10,607 bases of DNA from Nitrospira sp. (GTDB taxonomy: Bacteria > Nitrospirota > Nitrospiria > Nitrospirales > Nitrospiraceae), in NCBI GenBank assembly GCA_015904055.1, contig JABMDE010000075.1, positions 52,470 to 63,076 of the forward strand, read 5' to 3'. Shown here piece after piece: positions 7,337 to 10,607 of the stretch. Position 1 is the stretch's first letter. Each line of letters begins with the position of its first letter. The position numbers and the translations under genes are program-made. The notes under the pieces were generated by a model, which made no database searches, was not told where the DNA came from, and worked only from the letters and a program-made list of their open reading frames with translations.

Positions 7337-7856
7337 CGCATTTGCCATCAAGGGGATTTTGGACGGGTATTCGCCTGTGAGTTATATAGGGCGCTACCAC
7401 TATTTTATCGGACAAGAGTATCGGGTCGGAGGTAGCACGATTACGCTCTATGACTTGGAGCGGAAGGTGTTGATTAGGCAATTCCATGAACCGCTGATTC
7501 ACTTTGCCATCGTCTGTGCATCCGCCTCTTGCCCACGACTACAGCCGTGGGCCTATCTGCCGCATCAGCTGGATCGTCAACTTGACCAAGCAGCCAGGGG
7601 CTTTATCAACGATCCCGCACGCAATCGGTTCGACCGGAAACGAAAGATTGCGTCATTATCTAAAATCTTCGATTGGTTTGCGGAGGATTTTTCCGCCGCC
7701 GCCGGATCAACCCTGGCCTATGTGGCACGTTATGTCAGTGATCCTGAATTAGTGAAGGACCTGGTTGAATCCGATTATCGCATCGAGTTCCTGGAGTATG
7801 ACTGGAGTCTCAACGGCATCCCGCCAAAGGAGGTGGCTCGTGATGGTGCGCCCTGA
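7311..7856 (+). pseudogene. N-terminally truncated DUF547 protein (gene A, copy 2)
   Basis: Homologous to gene A from residue A86 onward. The signal peptide, lipobox and first 85 residues are missing. The rest is an uninterrupted reading frame that keeps FWINAYNAFAIKG, HFAIVCASASCPRL and the C-terminus up to the overlap with gene B. In-frame ATGs at 7299 and 7311 are available; 7311 is made by the single base A at the junction, which matches neither parent sequence. No good ribosome site is visible, so translation would need reinitiation from the E fragment, which stops at 7336. If made, the product would be cytoplasmic. Retention of a 180-codon frame at about 11 percent divergence is notable, but the gene is most simply called broken. 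Confidence 0.75.
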
Positions 7857-8526
7857 TGAACGGGCTCCGATAGCTCGCCTACTTACCTTTTTAGAGCAAG
7901 GAGAACGGATGGCTCACGACTGTGCCACGACACAAGCGTCGATGGTTTCCGAATCCAGAGCACGCCGATTTCTCCTGAGTCAGGCACGTCAGGAGGCCGC
8001 TCATGCCCTGGTCTTCAAAGGAGCGGTTGCATGGCTCGCTCCGAAACACCTCGGCGAGTCACTCTGCTTGCCGGCTATGGAAGAGTATCGCAAGTTGTTG
8101 CACGACCGATTTGCCTGTCACGATCTTTTGGATACGATTCTCGCCGAACAAGTTATTCTCGAAGGTCTGGGAGAGGCCATATTGACCCACATTGAGCGGG
8201 GATTGGAGAAGCGAGCTGCGCCGTTGGGCAGGATGCGCCGCATCCTGCTCCGCCAAGAAGAGGCACATCATGGGTTCGGGCGGCGCTGGCTGGAACAGGC
8301 GATTGCGCGGGACGAAACGGATGTGCCGGCGCTTCAACGGCGGGCGCAGCAGTACCTGGCTCTCTCAGACGCCATGATTCTGGATCTCAGCGATTTATTC
8401 GATAGCATCGATGAAGATCCGGCCCAGTGGGCAGCGGATGTGCGGACCTTTTTGCCTGAATGGTTGTGTGAGGAGCAGTCAGCTGTCAGCAGTCAGTCGT
8501 CAATCACAGGATGTCTGATGAACTGA
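7843..8526 (+). CDS. Ferritin-like putative diiron protein (gene B, copy 2)
   Basis: A 227-residue paralogue of the protein at 5199, about 93 percent identical over the first 210 residues by eye. All candidate metal ligands are kept: QEAAH, AEQVILEGLG and EEAHH. The start has the same architecture: AAAGGAGG in the end of the upstream gene, ATG 7843 and a 14-bp overlap. The C-terminus differs after FLPEWL: copy 1 ends with a charged tail ending GAQN, whereas copy 2 runs through a heptad-repeat insertion (8476-8503) that adds Ser/Gln-rich residues and ends CLMN. The ligand core is untouched, so the protein may well be functional. Confidence 0.76.
   Translation: MVRPDERAPIARLLTFLEQGERMAHDCATTQASMVSESRARRFLLSQARQEAAHALVFKGAVAWLAPKHLGESLCLPAMEEYRKLLHDRFACHDLLDTILAEQVILEGLGEAILTHIERGLEKRAAPLGRMRRILLRQEEAHHGFGRRWLEQAIARDETDVPALQRRAQQYLALSDAMILDLSDLFDSIDEDPAQWAADVRTFLPEWLCEEQSAVSSQSSITGCLMN
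8476..8503 (+). repeat. Heptad short tandem repeat
   Basis: Four 7-bp units: CAGTCAG, CTGTCAG, CAGTCAG, TCGTCAA. Copy 1 has no counterpart here. It forms part of the altered C-terminus of gene B copy 2. It resembles the dispersed heptanucleotide repeats (STRR type) known in several bacterial lineages. Confidence 0.7.
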
Positions 8527-8550
8527 GCGCTGTTCGCTGTGAGCGGATCG

Positions 8551-9248
8551 ATGATTTCTGTCGTCATTCCTACCTATAACGAAGAGAAGGCGTTGCCGGA
8601 CACGTTGCGATCCCTCTTTGCACAAACAGGCGACTATGAGGTGATTGTTGTCGATGGCGGCAGCACCGACCGCACAGGGGCGATTGTCTCAGGGGTCGTG
8701 CTCGGTCCTCAGTCCTCAGCACTGTTCGCCTTCTCTCTTCCCCGAAAGGCCGCGCGTCCCAAATGAATGCCGGGGCAAAGGCAGCCTGCGGTGAGTGGCT
8801 CCTCTTTCTCCATGCCGATACGGTCTTGCCGGAGGGAGCGATTGAACGACTGAACAACATGGAGGCTGATCATGCGATTCAAGCCGGCGGGTTCATGCAT
8901 CAATTTTCAGGAGACGATTGGCGGCTGAAGGCGATCTCGTTTCTAGACAACTTCCGCTGCACCAGGAGCCGGATTATCTATGGTGATCAAGCCCTTTTTG
9001 TTCGACGTTCCCTGTTCGAGCAGTTGGGGGGATTCCCTAACCAACCGATTCTCGAAGATGTGGCTTTCTGTGAAAAGATCATCAAGAAAACACACCCCGT
9101 GCTCCTGTTTCCGCCTGTGATCACCGATGCCAGGAAGTTTCTGAAGATGGGTGTCTGGCGTAGCTTTGTCCGTGTTCTGCTCATCATCCTGCACGTCGAA
9201 TTCCGCTTGCCGGTCCTGCCTCGCGCGTTCTTCCAGGACATTCGCTAG
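8551..9248 (+). pseudogene. Split family 2 glycosyltransferase (gene C, copy 2)
   Basis: Homologous to the intact gene at 5875 but in two frames. Part 1 (ATG 8551, or GTG 8539, to TGA 8766) keeps SVVIPTYNEEKALPDTLRSL and VDGGSTDRT, then reads through altered sequence and off frame (ends RKAARPK). Part 2 (ATG 8763 to 9248, 161 residues) carries MNAGAKA, LLFLHADT, GDQALFVRR and ILEDVAF, with only about 12 substitutions against copy 1. The region between the two ATGs is 212 nt versus 228 nt in copy 1, a 16-nt deficit that causes the frame change. The two parts overlap as ATGA (8763-8766), which could allow coupled translation of two half-proteins, so loss of function is likely but not certain. 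The ribosome site at 8551 is weak. Confidence 0.8.
8704..8724 (+). repeat. Second heptad-type short repeat
   Basis: Three 7-bp units: GGTCCTC, AGTCCTC, AGCACTG (the last degenerate). It lies exactly in the stretch where glycosyltransferase copy 2 stops aligning with copy 1 and loses frame. Confidence 0.5.
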
Positions 9249-9264
9249 GCCACGAGCAGCCTCG

Positions 9265-9293
9265 TTTACCTTTTTGCTTCTCCTCCGTCTAAC
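9265..9293 (+). promoter_or_regulatory. Candidate promoter upstream of lipoprotein D (copy 2)
   Basis: TTTACC (9265-9270), a 17-nt spacer, TCTAAC (9288-9293). Same arrangement as in copy 1 although the spacer sequence has drifted. Weak consensus match. Confidence 0.3.
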
Positions 9294-9322
9294 TCTGCAT
9301 ACAGGGCTAGAAGGAGGGGTTC

Positions 9323-9763
9323 ATGCAACAGGCTTATACCAAAACAAGTGCGCTGATCTTGTCAGGGGTGTTACTGCTGTCGGGCTGCACATCCACACTG
9401 GTACGCGATGATGTAAAACGAACCGCCGGATTAGACGGCCATTGCTCAGGGAGCGAATGGGCGGATAACTCATCACTTGCGGTATTGCCGGTACCGGTCG
9501 TGGCCTTCATTGTGCCGCATTTCGATCTCCATACAGTCTCCAGTGAGCCGTATCTGAGTCGCTGCGGCGCCTCCACACGGGTTGTCAATCGTGACGTATC
9601 AGTTAATCGCTTTGCCTGTCTTCCCGCCGGGCTCACGCGGATTGTGACCCTGGGTATATGGCAGTGGTGTCCAACCCGTGTGAGCTGGTCGGCCGATGTG
9701 TTGGCCGATACACCCAAGCCTGCGGGTGTACCGACAGACGAACAGACTAAGGGCAAATTGTAA
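9323..9763 (+). CDS. Small Cys-containing lipoprotein (gene D, copy 2)
   Basis: A 146-residue paralogue of the lipoprotein at 6660, with the same signal peptide and lipobox (LLLSGC) and the same conserved Cys residues in the mature part (GHCSG, SRCGAS, FACLPAG, WQWCPTR). The C-terminal tail after WSADVLA differs completely (TPKPAGVPTDEQTKGKL versus EHQPANTQTNKCLQPMS), so only the core is under shared constraint. GAAGGAGG precedes ATG 9323. It is followed 27 bp later by the full-length DUF5666 lipoprotein; the two are probably co-transcribed. Function unknown. Confidence 0.75.
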   Translation: MQQAYTKTSALILSGVLLLSGCTSTLVRDDVKRTAGLDGHCSGSEWADNSSLAVLPVPVVAFIVPHFDLHTVSSEPYLSRCGASTRVVNRDVSVNRFACLPAGLTRIVTLGIWQWCPTRVSWSADVLADTPKPAGVPTDEQTKGKL

Positions 9764-9790
9764 TCACTATTTCCAAGGTAGGAGGAGTCT

Positions 9791-10528
9791 ATGAAACGGT
9801 CATCGGTGCTTTTGGGTGTGCTCGGTGCGGTCGGATTCGCAGGATTATTGAGTGGGTGTAGCGAAGGATCTCCGTCGGCATCCGCCGGTGCAGGTGGAGC
9901 CAGTGGAAGCGGATCGGCTTCAGCCTCCGGGACAGTGACGGGGTTCGGCAGCATTATCGTCAATGGCAAACGGTTCGCGACAGAGGGGACATCCGTGAGC
10001 GTCGACGGCCAACCGTCAAGTCAATGCACTGTAAGTCCGACCAATCGGTGCGGGCTTGAGGAGGGGATGACGGTGAAAGTAGCAGGCTCTTTTAACGGTT
10101 CAACGAACCGAGCAACCAGTATTGTCCAAGAAGACATGCTTGAAGGGCCAATTACAAATGTAGATGGGGCGAATAGTCAATTTGCTGTATTGGGACAGAC
10201 GGTCCTGGTGGACGACACCACAAAATTCGATTCCGGGCTCAACTTCGCGGCGCTGACTGTGGGAAATGTCGTGGAGGTGAGTGGGTTTGTAAAATCTGAT
10301 GGGGTGATCGCCGCCAGCTTTATTGAGCGCAAGCCGGGAACCGGCTGCTCAGCGATTTGCGAGGTAAAGGGGACCGTCAGGAACCATAATGCTGGACTCG
10401 CGACGTTCCAGATCGGCGGGTTGACGGTCATTTATGACAACAGCACGATTATCAATGACATGCCGATTCCCAGCGGCAGCAATTGGAATGGCATTTTTGC
10501 AGAAGTAAAAGGCACGGCCCTTAGATAG
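9791..10528 (+). CDS. DUF5666 lipoprotein (gene E, longest copy, possibly cut short by an IS)
   Basis: A 245-residue predicted lipoprotein: signal peptide with lipobox LSGC (C23), a low-complexity linker of Ser, Ala and Gly (about 24-46), then DUF5666-type beta repeats. The first is GTVTGFGSIIVNGKRFATEG with EEGMTVKVAGSF; a second covers GPITNVDGANSQFAVLGQTV with TVGNVVEVSGFV; a third begins CEVKGTVRNHNAGLATFQIG with GIFAEVKGTAL. Members are extracytoplasmic proteins of unknown function built from repeated small barrels. GGAGGAG (9781-9787) gives a solid start. The frame ends at TAG 10526-10528, just as the last repeat would go on, and right where an IS5-like end appears, so the natural protein was probably longer. 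Confidence 0.8.
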   Translation: MKRSSVLLGVLGAVGFAGLLSGCSEGSPSASAGAGGASGSGSASASGTVTGFGSIIVNGKRFATEGTSVSVDGQPSSQCTVSPTNRCGLEEGMTVKVAGSFNGSTNRATSIVQEDMLEGPITNVDGANSQFAVLGQTVLVDDTTKFDSGLNFAALTVGNVVEVSGFVKSDGVIAASFIERKPGTGCSAICEVKGTVRNHNAGLATFQIGGLTVIYDNSTIINDMPIPSGSNWNGIFAEVKGTALR

Positions 10529-10607
10529 TGTCGTCACGAGATGGCCGCCCAAAGAGCGATGCACCTGATGTGCACGGCGGCGAGGAAGGACGCGGCATGT
10601 TTGGCAT
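10524..10607. mobile_element. End of an IS5-type insertion sequence (partial)
   Basis: The boundary between the DUF5666 reading frame and a transposase tail lies around 10521-10528. A terminal inverted repeat may begin near GATAGTGTCGTCACGAG, with TTA or TA as possible target duplication, but the other end is outside the window so neither can be confirmed. Confidence 0.5.
10534..10607 (-). CDS. Transposase C-terminus (IS5-like), partial
   Basis: Read on the - strand from the window edge, the last 23 residues before TGA (10536-10534) are AKHAASFLAAVHIRCIALWA followed by AIS. The pattern of a short polar stretch, FLAAVH, then a hydrophobic helix with a Trp at the extreme C-terminus is typical of IS5-family DDE transposases. 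The rest of the gene is outside the window. The call rests on this short tail only. Confidence 0.55.
   Translation of the reverse strand, partial: AKHAASFLAAVHIRCIALWAAIS

Larger units (their letters stand above)
7312..9974 (+). repeat. Tandem segmental duplication, copy 2 (2.66 kb)
   Basis: Second copy of 4668-7310, from inside gene A through B, C and D to inside gene E. It carries the degenerate features: truncated A, altered B C-terminus, split C. The right end continues into the full-length E. Confidence 0.95.

Noticed and set aside
8476..8724. CRISPR-like array from the short repeats
   Set aside because: Units are 7 bp and adjacent without spacers; no cas genes in the window.
8754..8768. 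Programmed -1 frameshift joining the two halves of glycosyltransferase copy 2
   Set aside because: The CCCAAATGA site is in the wrong register for an X XXY YYZ slippery heptamer, and the intact copy contains the same bases without needing a shift; an indel explains the split better.
4668..9974. Assembly duplication artefact
   Set aside because: The copies differ throughout by synonymous changes and indels, so they are distinct real sequences; only the join at 7310/7311 still needs read support.

Overview
The window looks like a chromosomal segment of a Nitrospira-type bacterium. That assignment is an inference from the mix of a MerA-like flavoprotein beside a TVP38/TMEM64 protein, a DUF3047 secreted protein, a small exported protein of a style common in Nitrospira, and DUF547 and DUF5666 lipoproteins, together with moderate-to-high GC; no rRNA or other marker is present. 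Almost every gene is on the + strand. The exceptions are one small secreted protein (3125 to 2733) and a transposase tail entering at the right edge.

Left block (1-2680): the C-terminus of a TVP38/TMEM64 membrane protein, then a MerA-like pyridine nucleotide-disulfide oxidoreductase with an exact 27-bp in-frame tandem duplication in its FAD-binding helix, then a DUF3047 secreted protein. A strong hairpin at 2648-2680 closes this block and separates it from the convergent small secreted protein gene. A divergent intergenic region (3126-3342) follows.

Central and right block (3343-10528): a compact gene string of radical SAM enzyme, DUF547 lipoprotein (A), ferritin-like putative diiron protein (B), family 2 glycosyltransferase resembling TIGR04283 (C), small Cys-rich lipoprotein (D) and DUF5666 lipoprotein (E). 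A segment of about 2.65 kb, running from inside A to inside E, is present twice in tandem (4668-7310 and 7312-9974). The order is therefore rSAM, A, B, C, D, E(truncated), A(truncated), B, C(split), D, E. The copies differ at roughly 10 percent of nucleotides by eye, mostly at silent positions, so this is an old duplication or the remnant of two paralogous operons, not an assembly echo. Copy 2 shows decay: A lacks its signal peptide and N-terminus, C is split into two overlapping frames, and heptad-type short repeats sit where B and C diverge.

At the right edge, E stops beside what looks like the end of an IS5-type insertion sequence, whose transposase C-terminus is read on the - strand.

Role: two lipoproteins and a DUF547 lipoprotein at the envelope, a radical SAM enzyme, a putative diiron enzyme and a glycosyltransferase are compatible with synthesis or attachment of an unusual glycosylated or metal(loid)-linked envelope compound. 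The TIGR04283 family is annotated in public databases as linked to arsenosugar synthesis, but the radical SAM protein here is not recognisably ArsS, so the pathway is unassigned.
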